From NCBI RefSeq assembly GCF_005116645.1, contig NZ_SWCM01000006.1:62001-126000 (forward strand): a stretch of DNA of 64,000 nt, given 5' to 3'. The notes under the pieces are model-generated. The model had not been told where the DNA came from. It searched no databases and worked only from the letters and a program-made list of their open reading frames with translations. Below are positions 54,612 to 61,962 of this stretch, piece after piece. How positions within the stretch are numbered: the first letter of the stretch is position 1; every line of letters begins with the position of its first letter. The position numbers and the translations under genes were made by a program. This stretch comes from Desulfopila sp. IMCC35006 (lineage in GTDB: Bacteria > Desulfobacterota > Desulfobulbia > Desulfobulbales > Desulfocapsaceae).

Positions 54612-55733
54612 ATGAAATCATGTATCGCTCTTGTCATTTTCGCGTGCTTTTTCCTGGCGTTACCAGGAACAGATGCCCACGCAACCAGGGTGAAAGATAT
54701 TGCCCAGCTGCATGGCGTCCGCGACAACCAGCTCTTAGGTTATGGACTGGTTTCCGGCCTGAACGGCACCGGCGATGATATGAAAAAGTCGGTTTTTACC
54801 CTGCAGGCCATCTATAACATGATGACCAGACAGGGTATCACCATCAATCCCGACAATATCAATGACATCAAGGTCAAAAACGTGGCGGCTGTCATGGTCA
54901 CCGCGTCTCTGCCCCCCTTTGCCAAATCGGGCTCGACCCTGGACGTTCAGGTATCCTCCATGGGCGACTCCAAGAGCCTGGCCGGCGGCACCCTGCTGAT
55001 GACCCCTCTGGTCGGCCCGGACGGTAATGTTTATGCGGTTGCCCAGGGTTCTCTTACTGTCGGGGCCTTCTCTTTTGGCGGCAAGGCGGCGCAGGTACAG
55101 AAAAATCATCCGACGGTAGGCCGCATTGCCAGCGGCGCGATTGTCGAAAAAACGATTCCGGTGGCCCTGGGTACCGATGGCCGTCTCCAATACCAGCTGC
55201 GGGATGCAGACTTTACCACCGCCTCGAATATGGCCGAATCAATCAACCAGAATTTTGGCAAAGGTACTGCTTTCCCAGACAGTCCCGGAACGATCCAGGT
55301 GAATGTCCCACAATCGTATAAAGCGAAGCTGGTCGATTTTATCGCGGCAGTTGAGGTACTTAATGTCCAGGCAGATACCGGGGCCAAAGTGGTCGTCAAC
55401 GAACGTACCGGCACCATCGTCATGGGCAAGGATATCCGCCTGTCCACAGTGGCTGTCTCCCATGGCAATCTGAGCCTTATTATCCGCGATGATCCGGTGG
55501 TGTCGCAGCCAAATCCATTAAGCGACGGCCAAACCGTCGTCGCCCCGCGGACCAACGTTTCCGTGGTCGAAGAAGATGGCCAGCTGGTCCTGCTGGATAT
55601 GAAAAAAGGCGTATCCATCGGCGAGATTGCCAACGCTCTGAATGCCATTGGCGCCACCCCAAGGGATCTGATCGCTATTTTTCAGGCCATCAAAGCGTCC
55701 GGTTCTTTGTATGGCGAACTCATCATCTTATAA
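54612..55733 (+). CDS. flgI: flagellar P-ring protein FlgI
   Basis: 373 aa. Signal peptide (about 1-23), then VKDIAQLHGVRDNQLLGYGL and VSSMGDSKSLAGGTLLMTPL, both diagnostic. Forms the ring in the peptidoglycan layer with help from FlgA. A REP-like palindrome separates it from flgH; flgJ follows by 18 bases. Confidence 0.96.
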   Translation: MKSCIALVIFACFFLALPGTDAHATRVKDIAQLHGVRDNQLLGYGLVSGLNGTGDDMKKSVFTLQAIYNMMTRQGITINPDNINDIKVKNVAAVMVTASLPPFAKSGSTLDVQVSSMGDSKSLAGGTLLMTPLVGPDGNVYAVAQGSLTVGAFSFGGKAAQVQKNHPTVGRIASGAIVEKTIPVALGTDGRLQYQLRDADFTTASNMAESINQNFGKGTAFPDSPGTIQVNVPQSYKAKLVDFIAAVEVLNVQADTGAKVVVNERTGTIVMGKDIRLSTVAVSHGNLSLIIRDDPVVSQPNPLSDGQTVVAPRTNVSVVEEDGQLVLLDMKKGVSIGEIANALNAIGATPRDLIAIFQAIKASGSLYGELIIL

Positions 55734-55751
55734 CATCAGGAACAGAGTAAT

Positions 55752-56063
55752 ATGGACTTTAAGATAGACCCACGAATTCTTACCAGCCATGCCACCCAGC
55801 CAAGCACTGACAAGAAAGCCAGGAGTCTGGAATCATTGAAAAAATCCAGCCAGGAATTCGAGACGATGTTTGTCATGGAAATGTTCAAGGCAATGCGCAA
55901 GGCGGTACCGGACGGTGGCCTGTTTGAAAAAAGTTCGGCAACGGAAATGTTCACCGAAATGCTCGATACGGAAACCGCCAAAGCCGCCACCTCCGGTAAA
56001 GGTTTAGGAATTGCCGAGGCAATGTACAATCAGATGGCCGGACTCATCGAGAAAAAGAAATAA
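55752..56063 (+). CDS. flgJ: rod-binding protein, FlgJ N-domain only
   Basis: 103 aa. Only the rod-capping domain is present (SQEFETMFVMEMFKAMRKAVP, MFTEMLDTETA, GKGLGIAEAMYNQM). The muramidase domain of enterobacterial FlgJ is missing, which is usual outside beta/gammaproteobacteria, so another lytic enzyme must open the wall. End of the flgF-to-flgJ block. Confidence 0.92.
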   Translation: MDFKIDPRILTSHATQPSTDKKARSLESLKKSSQEFETMFVMEMFKAMRKAVPDGGLFEKSSATEMFTEMLDTETAKAATSGKGLGIAEAMYNQMAGLIEKKK

Positions 56064-56181
56064 ATGTCATATCCGCCTTCTGCGGCTGCTTCTGTTCTTT
56101 TTTCTTATCCTGTCTTCTCTACATTAAAAATGGAGGGAGGACGGGATTTTTTTTTGGTGTTTGCTGGACTGAAACTTTTTT

Positions 56182-56396
56182 AGTGCCCCCTTTGAGGGGG
56201 ATAGGTTCGTTCACGGTAAAATCCCGCCCAACAGCTTTGCGGGGTAAGTTTATTCACGGCCGAACCCCGCCAAAAAGCGCTGCGGGGTAAGTTCATTCAC
56301 GGCCGAACCCCGCCAAAAAGCGCTGCGGGGTAAGTTCATTCACGAAATAATTTACTTGCGAACAGCTCAAGTAAATTATTTCTAATTCACTAAACT
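56182..56396 (+). repeat. tandem-repeat/stem-loop element, flgJ-flgM copy (43-base units)
   Basis: Begins TTAGTGCCCCCTTTGAGGGG, then three 43-base units: 56208-56250 (diverged), 56251-56293 and 56294-56336 (differing at one base). Each unit carries an inverted-repeat core (ACCCCGCCAAAAAGCGCTGC then GGGGT). Then comes a perfect 14-bp stem (56345-56358 with 56368-56381) and the end TTTCTAATTCACTAAA. It is the mirror image of the motB-fliL copy. Confidence 0.8.
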
Positions 56397-56418
56397 TCTT
56401 TAACCCGACAACCGATAT
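56391..56418 (+). promoter_or_regulatory. candidate FliA (sigma28) promoter of the flgM operon
   Basis: TAAA (56391-56394), 16 bases, ACCGATAT. The spacing is one base longer than the classic N15, the same as at the fliC site. The TAAA box is the last four bases of the repeat element. Leader of about 80 bases to the first gene. Confidence 0.4.
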
Positions 56419-56505
56419 AAAATATAACAGAAAATTAAACGGTATCAACCAGCTGGCAAGCCAGTGCAAGGACGCACGACATCAACACTGCAAGGAGGCA
56501 ATAAA

Positions 56506-57111
56506 ATGATCGCGAACACATCCGGAAGTTCACCGCTTACAGTAAATTATCTGACATTAAATCGATCAGTTACAGCTGACTGCTACCAACAGAGCGGGTC
56601 AAAAGTACCACAGGAAATTTTTCAGTTCCGCGGGGATAAGGTAGATTTAAAGTATAATTCACCAACAGTTACCCGCCATGGCAGCCTTCTGTCTCTTGCA
56701 AATAAAATAAGCGATGGCTATGATCTGTTACAGGGCCTGTTCTTAAATATATATAAAAACCAGTCCATTGTTTATACAATCGCGGCCGCGAACACAAAGG
56801 CAGATATCAAGGCCTTAACCCCGGAAAAAGCTCAGGCACTGATAGCCGACGATGGCTTTTTCGGGGTAGAAAAAACTTCTGAACGAATAGTAAAGTTTGC
56901 CATAGGTATGGCAGGAGGCGATCGGAGCCGAATAGATGCCATTCGCCAGGGAATCGACAATGGATTTCAGGAAGCTCTGGAGGCCTTTGGCAACTGGCTG
57001 CCGGATATATCCCATGATACCTATGATAGTGTAATGCAAAAACTCGATGCCTGGGCAACCATTGATCCCCACAGTAACAGCCCAGAATCCCAAACTCAGG
57101 TGAAGTCATGA
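56506..57111 (+). CDS. DUF5610-like protein of the flgM operon
   Basis: 201 aa; the ATG at 56506 is fixed by a perfect AAGGAGG. No signal peptide. The C-terminal half (DDGFFGVEKTSERIVKFAIGM, GFQEALEAFGNWLPDISHDTYD) resembles the DUF5610 family, of unknown function, found in flagellate proteobacteria. The stop overlaps the flgM ATG (ATGA), so the two are coupled in translation and the gene is likely part of the late flagellar class. Confidence 0.75.
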   Translation: MIANTSGSSPLTVNYLTLNRSVTADCYQQSGSKVPQEIFQFRGDKVDLKYNSPTVTRHGSLLSLANKISDGYDLLQGLFLNIYKNQSIVYTIAAANTKADIKALTPEKAQALIADDGFFGVEKTSERIVKFAIGMAGGDRSRIDAIRQGIDNGFQEALEAFGNWLPDISHDTYDSVMQKLDAWATIDPHSNSPESQTQVKS

Positions 57112-57395
57112 GCGTAGAATTTTTTGGAGTAGGCGGACCGGGACAGATCGGCAATCTGAAGAAAACCCAGAAAGCCCAGGCCGATAAAAAAGTCGAAGGT
57201 GCCGGCGAAGACAAGGTACAGTTTTCCTCGGTATTGCAGGACGTCAACAAGGCCAAAGCGACAAACCAGAGCAGCGACGCGGAAAGGACCGAACGTGTCC
57301 AGCAGTTGAAGGCCCAGATCAAATCAGGTTCTTATGAACCGGATCTTAATAAAGTTTCTGCCTCTCTGTTACAATTTCTCGTCGAAGGAAAGTAA
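57108..57395 (+). CDS. flgM: anti-sigma28 factor FlgM
   Basis: 95 aa. The C-terminal FlgM region ERVQQLKAQIKSGSYEPD followed by LNKVSASLLQFL is clear; the N-terminal half is charged and probably disordered, as in FlgM. It holds FliA until exported through the finished hook. Coupled to the preceding gene, two bases before flgN. Confidence 0.9.
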   Translation: MSVEFFGVGGPGQIGNLKKTQKAQADKKVEGAGEDKVQFSSVLQDVNKAKATNQSSDAERTERVQQLKAQIKSGSYEPDLNKVSASLLQFLVEGK

Positions 57396-57396
57396 T

Positions 57397-57750
57397 ATGG
57401 AAACCACAACCACCCATGACTATCTCGTTCGACTGCGTGATCTCATTTTCGAAGAAAGAGCATGTGCCAAGGCACTTGACATGAAAGGAATGATCATCGC
57501 AATGAACAGGAAGGAAGAACTTGTCAAGGTGCTGAACCACGTCAAGGTCATCGACGAGCAGGACAAACCGATTGCCAGGCAGATCCGTGAGGAAAATCGC
57601 CGCAACGCCTTTCTGTTCAAATCAACACTGGGCTGGATACGTCAGACCATGGAATTCTTCGGTCAAAAAACCGTCACTACGACCTATTCAGCATCGGCAT
57701 ATACGGTTGCCTCCCGGGTAAACGGCCGACTCCTTTCCGGGAAAGTCTGA
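57397..57750 (+). CDS. flgN: flagellar export chaperone FlgN
   Basis: 117 aa from ATG 57397 with GGAAAG upstream. All-alpha, with LVRLRDLIFEERACAKALD at the start and a long helical middle; together with its place between flgM and flgK this is FlgN, which escorts FlgK and FlgL to the export gate. The family is weakly conserved, so position counts strongly. Confidence 0.85.
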   Translation: METTTTHDYLVRLRDLIFEERACAKALDMKGMIIAMNRKEELVKVLNHVKVIDEQDKPIARQIREENRRNAFLFKSTLGWIRQTMEFFGQKTVTTTYSASAYTVASRVNGRLLSGKV

Positions 57751-57751
57751 C

Positions 57752-59197
57752 ATGGCCGGTCTCTTTAACGCGCTCAATTCCGCCCGCACTTCTCTTGAGG
57801 TAAGCCAGAAGTCGATAGAGATTACCGGCAATAATATCGCCAACGTCAACACCGAAGGATACTCCCGGCAGAAGGCCAACTACGAGACCTATCCGGCCAT
57901 GAATTTCGGGGATTTTTTCATCGGCCAGGGTGTCAAAATATCCGACGTCAGTCGAGACCACGACGTCTTTATTGATGCACAGATCAAGCAGAAAGCCATT
58001 GATTTCGGTCTCCAGGACGCGTCGACCCGCCCTCTTTCCGAACTCGAAAGCGTTTTTAACATCACCGAAGACAATATTTCCACCGATATTGATAATTTTT
58101 TTGATTCGCTGCAGGAGCTGTCCGCCGACCCCAGCGACCTTGTCCAGCGCAACAACGTCATCCTCCAAGGCGAGGTGCTGGCCACCAGCTTCAATAACAC
58201 CATGAATCAGTTGAACTCCATTAAGGAGAACCTCAACGAAACCATTCTGTCAAAGCTCGACGCTGTCAATGCCCAGATTAACGAGATAGCCGATCTTAAC
58301 GACCGGATTTACAGCATTGAAATCCATGGTCAGACGGCGAACAGCGCCAGGGACCAGCGGGATATGTTGGCCAAGAGCCTGGCCCAGACCCTCGGTGCCC
58401 AGTCCTACGAAAATGACAACGGCATGTTGTCGGTCGCTCTGCCGGGAGGAATGCCCCTGGTCCAGGGGAATATGGCAATGACCATTACCGCCGATGAAAG
58501 CGGCGCAGACCTGACGCTCAAACTCAAAGCCGGTGGTGTTACCAGGGACTTGACTCTGAAAAATATGGGCGGTGAATTTAAGGGGCTGATGGACATACGC
58601 GATAATTTCATCCCGGAACTCACCGCCGATATGGATAAGCTCGCCTACGAGCTGAGTACCCAGGTAAATCTCCAGCACCAGGCGGGGGGTGGTCTCGATT
58701 CCAGCACCGGCAATCTTTTCTTCAGCATTCCCCCGAACTATGTGGCCTCGCCGCCCGGACCGGCGCCAACGGCAACGGAATACGCCGGTGCAGCCAGGCA
58801 GATGAGTGTGGTTATTACCGATCCGGCTAAAATTGCTGCCGGTGCCGCTGCGACCACAAGTGCTTCGGGCACCGTCGCCCCCGGCGATAACAGCAATGCC
58901 CTGACCCTGGCAAACATTGCCGACACCTACCTCATTGGCGGCGTCGATAACTTCAACTCTCTGTATGGAAAAGTTGCCGCCAAGGTTGGTGTCGAAAGCA
59001 ACCAGAACCAACTGTCGCTGAAAGGTGCGGAAGACGCCCTTGATCAACTGGAAAATTTTCGTGACGGCCTGGTCGGAGTTTCCCTGGAGGAAGAGATGAT
59101 CAGCCTGATCCAGTATCAGCGCGGTTTTGAGTCTTCCGCCAAGTTTCTGTCCACCGTCGATGAGATGATGACGACAATCCTGGATATTAAACGATAG
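57752..59197 (+). CDS. flgK: hook-filament junction protein FlgK (HAP1)
   Basis: 481 aa. N-terminal LFNALNSARTSLEVSQKSIE and ITGNNIANVNTEGYSRQK, C-terminal VSLEEEMISLIQYQRGFESS are the FlgK signature; the middle contains an Ala/Pro/Thr-rich stretch. Joins hook to filament together with FlgL. One base after flgN. Confidence 0.95.
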   Translation: MAGLFNALNSARTSLEVSQKSIEITGNNIANVNTEGYSRQKANYETYPAMNFGDFFIGQGVKISDVSRDHDVFIDAQIKQKAIDFGLQDASTRPLSELESVFNITEDNISTDIDNFFDSLQELSADPSDLVQRNNVILQGEVLATSFNNTMNQLNSIKENLNETILSKLDAVNAQINEIADLNDRIYSIEIHGQTANSARDQRDMLAKSLAQTLGAQSYENDNGMLSVALPGGMPLVQGNMAMTITADESGADLTLKLKAGGVTRDLTLKNMGGEFKGLMDIRDNFIPELTADMDKLAYELSTQVNLQHQAGGGLDSSTGNLFFSIPPNYVASPPGPAPTATEYAGAARQMSVVITDPAKIAAGAAATTSASGTVAPGDNSNALTLANIADTYLIGGVDNFNSLYGKVAAKVGVESNQNQLSLKGAEDALDQLENFRDGLVGVSLEEEMISLIQYQRGFESSAKFLSTVDEMMTTILDIKR

Positions 59198-59220
59198 CCT
59201 AGTACAAGTGTGAAAAGAGT

Positions 59221-60876
59221 ATGAAAGTCACCGACAATTCCACCTACCGCTTAATGCAGACCAATCTGGACCGAATTACCAACGATCTGCTGACGCTTCG
59301 CACCCAGGGTGCGACCGGCCTGAAGCTGAACAAATCCTCCGACGATCCCGGCGCCATTCGCCCGGTGCTGACGACCAGGTCCCAACTCCAGCAAAATGAC
59401 AGATATCTTGAAACCATGGGCCAGGCCGGCGATAAAATGGCCGCCACGGATGGTCATCTGGCCCAGGTTGAGAATGTGCTCGTCCGGGTGAAAGAAATTG
59501 CCATTAATTCAGTCAACAGCGCGCTCAGCCAAAGTGATCGAGCCTCTCTTGCCGATGAAATCGCCGAATTGAAAAACGAACTCCTCAGCACCGCCAATGC
59601 GGTCGTTGACGGAAAATATATCTTCGCCGGGTATCAGGAGGACACCAAGCCCTTCACCGCCAATCCCGATTACGATCCCGCCCTCTACGATGTTGGCAAG
59701 GTAACTACCTGGCCATATATCTACCATGGGGACAACAACCCCACGAAACTGGAAATTACCCCCGGCGAAGTCATCGAATCGAATTTAACCGGCAATGAGG
59801 TCTTTTTCGGTATCACCAACAAGATAGCGGCCAATGGTTATGCCAATCCCTACCAGGGTGAAATCAAGATTTCCGGGCCGATTGGCGTTGGCACGGCTGG
59901 CAACGATATAACCATTACCGCCGGGACCAATCCGCCAGTTACCATTGACGGGGGCACCGATCTCACCGACCCCGCCGGGGAGAATAACTACGCGGGCAAA
60001 GTCGCCGCCCTTTTCAGCCAGGCGGGAACCGGTCTCATCGGCACCGCCAGTGCAGCCAAAGCAAATCTTGGTCCTCTGGCGCTTAGCAATTTCGTCGACA
60101 CCGAAGACAGCTACACGCTGAACATTACCTCCGGCGGCAACAGTATTTCAGCAAGCCTCGACGGAGCCTCCGGCAATTACGATTTTACCCTTGGCGGCAT
60201 GGCGCTGGCTTTAGCCAACACCGCCGGCGCCAAGAATCTTACCGCGACAAGCGGCACCCTGGCGAACGGTGTCTCCTACGATATCTCGAGCGGTTCCCTG
60301 GTGCTTACCGGGCCGGCAGACGGTTCGGAAATTGAGCTTACCGAGACAACTTCTGATGGCGCTGTGACCGGAACACTTCCCTCTGGTGGTATTTCCGGGG
60401 GAAATCATACCGCCTACGGTACCGTTACCATTGCCCCAAATTCATCTACTGCGGTGAATATTGCCGGTACCGGTCTTTCCAGCGTCGGCATGGCCGCCGA
60501 CACCCTCGACGGCGCGTCGGGAAGGATCGATCTTTTCACCATACTCACCCGGGCCGAAGAAGCCATCCGGGCGGGAAATACTGACGATATCAATGGGGCC
60601 GGCGGCTCTATCCAGGCGCAGATAACTAATCTCGAAATTGCCGCCAATCAGAACCGTGGCTACCGGAGCACGCTTGGTGCACGGGCCCAGCGTGTCGAGT
60701 CGGCGACGCTCCATCAGGAAGATGCGCAGATCGATCTCAAGCAAATTCTTTCACGGTATCAGGACGCGGATATTTTACAGATTTTCAATGACATAACCCA
60801 GAAAGAATCCGCCTTCCAGGCTGCACTGAACGTCACCGCACGGGTGTCGAAGATATCAATTCTTGATTATTTCTAG
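59221..60876 (+). CDS. flgL: hook-filament junction protein FlgL (HAP3), enlarged
   Basis: 551 aa against about 300 for enterobacterial FlgL. The flagellin-like ends are intact: LRTQGATGLKLNKSSDDPGA at the start and the helical RYQDADILQIFNDITQKES at the end. About 250 extra residues in the middle (roughly 200-450) are Gly/Thr/Ser/Asn-rich and beta-like (GNDITITAGTN, YTLNITSGG), probably a surface-exposed insertion. 23 bases after flgK. Confidence 0.93.
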   Translation: MKVTDNSTYRLMQTNLDRITNDLLTLRTQGATGLKLNKSSDDPGAIRPVLTTRSQLQQNDRYLETMGQAGDKMAATDGHLAQVENVLVRVKEIAINSVNSALSQSDRASLADEIAELKNELLSTANAVVDGKYIFAGYQEDTKPFTANPDYDPALYDVGKVTTWPYIYHGDNNPTKLEITPGEVIESNLTGNEVFFGITNKIAANGYANPYQGEIKISGPIGVGTAGNDITITAGTNPPVTIDGGTDLTDPAGENNYAGKVAALFSQAGTGLIGTASAAKANLGPLALSNFVDTEDSYTLNITSGGNSISASLDGASGNYDFTLGGMALALANTAGAKNLTATSGTLANGVSYDISSGSLVLTGPADGSEIELTETTSDGAVTGTLPSGGISGGNHTAYGTVTIAPNSSTAVNIAGTGLSSVGMAADTLDGASGRIDLFTILTRAEEAIRAGNTDDINGAGGSIQAQITNLEIAANQNRGYRSTLGARAQRVESATLHQEDAQIDLKQILSRYQDADILQIFNDITQKESAFQAALNVTARVSKISILDYF

Positions 60877-60970
60877 CCACCGATTAGAATTGTTCGGAGT
60901 ACTCAATAGACAGCAGTCTATCATCTCCAACCTTCCAGGCGAAAGACGCCATTAAAAGGGAGCAAAACAC

Positions 60971-61213
60971 ATGCTGGTCCTTACCAGAAAACTCGGTGAA
61001 GGTATTGTCATCGGTGACGACGTTACCATTACGATTGTTGAAATGAAAGGCGGCAATGTCAGAATCGGCATTGACGCCCCTCGGGATAAAAAAATCTATC
61101 GTCAGGAAATTTATACCCGCATTGTTGAGGAAAATCGCGATGCCGCTCACTGGGATATGATTGATCTCGATAAGATAAGCGATAACCTAACCGTGAAAAA
61201 AGAGAAAAAATGA
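60971..61213 (+). CDS. csrA: carbon storage regulator CsrA
   Basis: 80 aa. [20 protein letters not shown] and [19 protein letters not shown] are diagnostic; the C-terminus is extended by a charged tail. RNA-binding dimer that blocks translation at GGA-bearing leaders. AGGGAGC precedes the ATG. ATGA overlap with fliW, the classical pair. Confidence 0.95.
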   Translation: MLVLTRKLGEGIVIGDDVTITIVEMKGGNVRIGIDAPRDKKIYRQEIYTRIVEENRDAAHWDMIDLDKISDNLTVKKEKK

Positions 61214-61629
61214 AAAAAATCAACACCCGTTTTGGCGAAGTGGAATACGACCCAAATAATCTGCTGCATTTTCCTGCCGGACTCATCGGCTTGCCAAATC
61301 TCCGTCATTTTATCGTTATGCCCAATAAAAAACAGGGCCCGCTCTTCTGGATTCAAAGCGTTGACGATCCCGACATCGCCTTTGTCCTCACCGATCCGAC
61401 AAACTTCTTTCTCGATTACCAGTTAATGCCGGAGGAAGCTGAACGACAGAGCCTCGATCTTGACCAGGGCGATGAATGTTTCATCCTCAGCGTTGTCACC
61501 GTACCGTCAGATCAAAATATCACCTTAAATCTGGCCGCCCCAATACTTTTTGCACCTAAAACGAACAAGGCAATCCAGGTTATCGTGGAAAACAGCAGCT
61601 ACTCCTCCAAAACGCCCCTGCCCCAATAA
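61210..61629 (+). CDS. fliW: flagellar assembly factor FliW
   Basis: 139 aa. [20 protein letters not shown] at the start and the later [20 protein letters not shown] region are typical. FliW binds both flagellin and CsrA; free flagellin releases FliW to inhibit CsrA. Overlaps csrA by four bases and stands directly upstream of fliC, as expected for this circuit. Confidence 0.95.
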   Translation: MKKINTRFGEVEYDPNNLLHFPAGLIGLPNLRHFIVMPNKKQGPLFWIQSVDDPDIAFVLTDPTNFFLDYQLMPEEAERQSLDLDQGDECFILSVVTVPSDQNITLNLAAPILFAPKTNKAIQVIVENSSYSSKTPLPQ

Positions 61630-61666
61630 TAAAGACCACCGGGCGACTGGTTCACCACTGGCCACT

Positions 61667-61691
61667 GGCACCCATGCGCCGCATGGGTGCC
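61667..61691. repeat. REP-like palindrome, copy 6 (perfect)
   Basis: GGCACCCATGCG, one base, CGCATGGGTGCC. In the gap between fliW and fliC. Confidence 0.7.
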
Positions 61692-61728
61692 AAAAAGATA
61701 TCACCGGGTCAGCAATTTCGCCGACCAC

Positions 61729-61753
61729 CTGGTACCCATGCGCTGCATGGGAG
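61729..61753. repeat. REP-like palindrome, copy 7
   Basis: CTGGTACCCATGCGCTGCAT then GGGAG: same family, right arm decayed at its end. It is 38 bases from copy 6, in the same orientation, so the two form a doublet. Confidence 0.6.
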
Positions 61754-61841
61754 GCAGAAGAGATTGCACCGCCCTACAATAATCGCTGTAATCCAAGAGT
61801 ATAACGCCCTGCTTTTTCTTTCATCCCGACGTATTTTTCCC

Positions 61842-61869
61842 TAAAGAAAACCCTCCATCAAGACGACAA
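61842..61869 (+). promoter_or_regulatory. candidate FliA (sigma28) promoter of fliC
   Basis: TAAAGAAA, twelve bases, GACGACAA. -35 TAAAG is strong; the -10 box matches GCCGATAA at six of eight positions. Predicted start near 61876, so an untranslated leader of about 87 bases. A similar TTTTTCCTAAAGGAAA recurs at the end of the window. Confidence 0.5.
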
Positions 61870-61943
61870 GTATTTTACCTGCGAGGTAAACCAAAGAGAC
61901 AATACGTTTGTAAAAATGATTGACAACGACGCCAATGCACCCT

Positions 61944-61962
61944 TTCAAGGAGGATCTTTACC
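61944..61962 (+). promoter_or_regulatory. possible CsrA-binding site over the fliC ribosome site
   Basis: CAAGGAGGATC overlaps the Shine-Dalgarno; its GGA triplets resemble the CsrA target on flagellin leaders in Bacillus. The csrA-fliW pair just upstream makes this plausible. Confidence 0.35.

Noticed and set aside
56208-56336. Tandem 43-base units as a CRISPR array
   Set aside because: The units are contiguous without unique spacers, and no cas genes are present.
56440-56475. CTGGCAAGCCAGTGCA before the flgM operon as sigma54 promoter
   Set aside because: Spacer is nine bases; also explained by a small inverted repeat CTGGCAAGCCAG.
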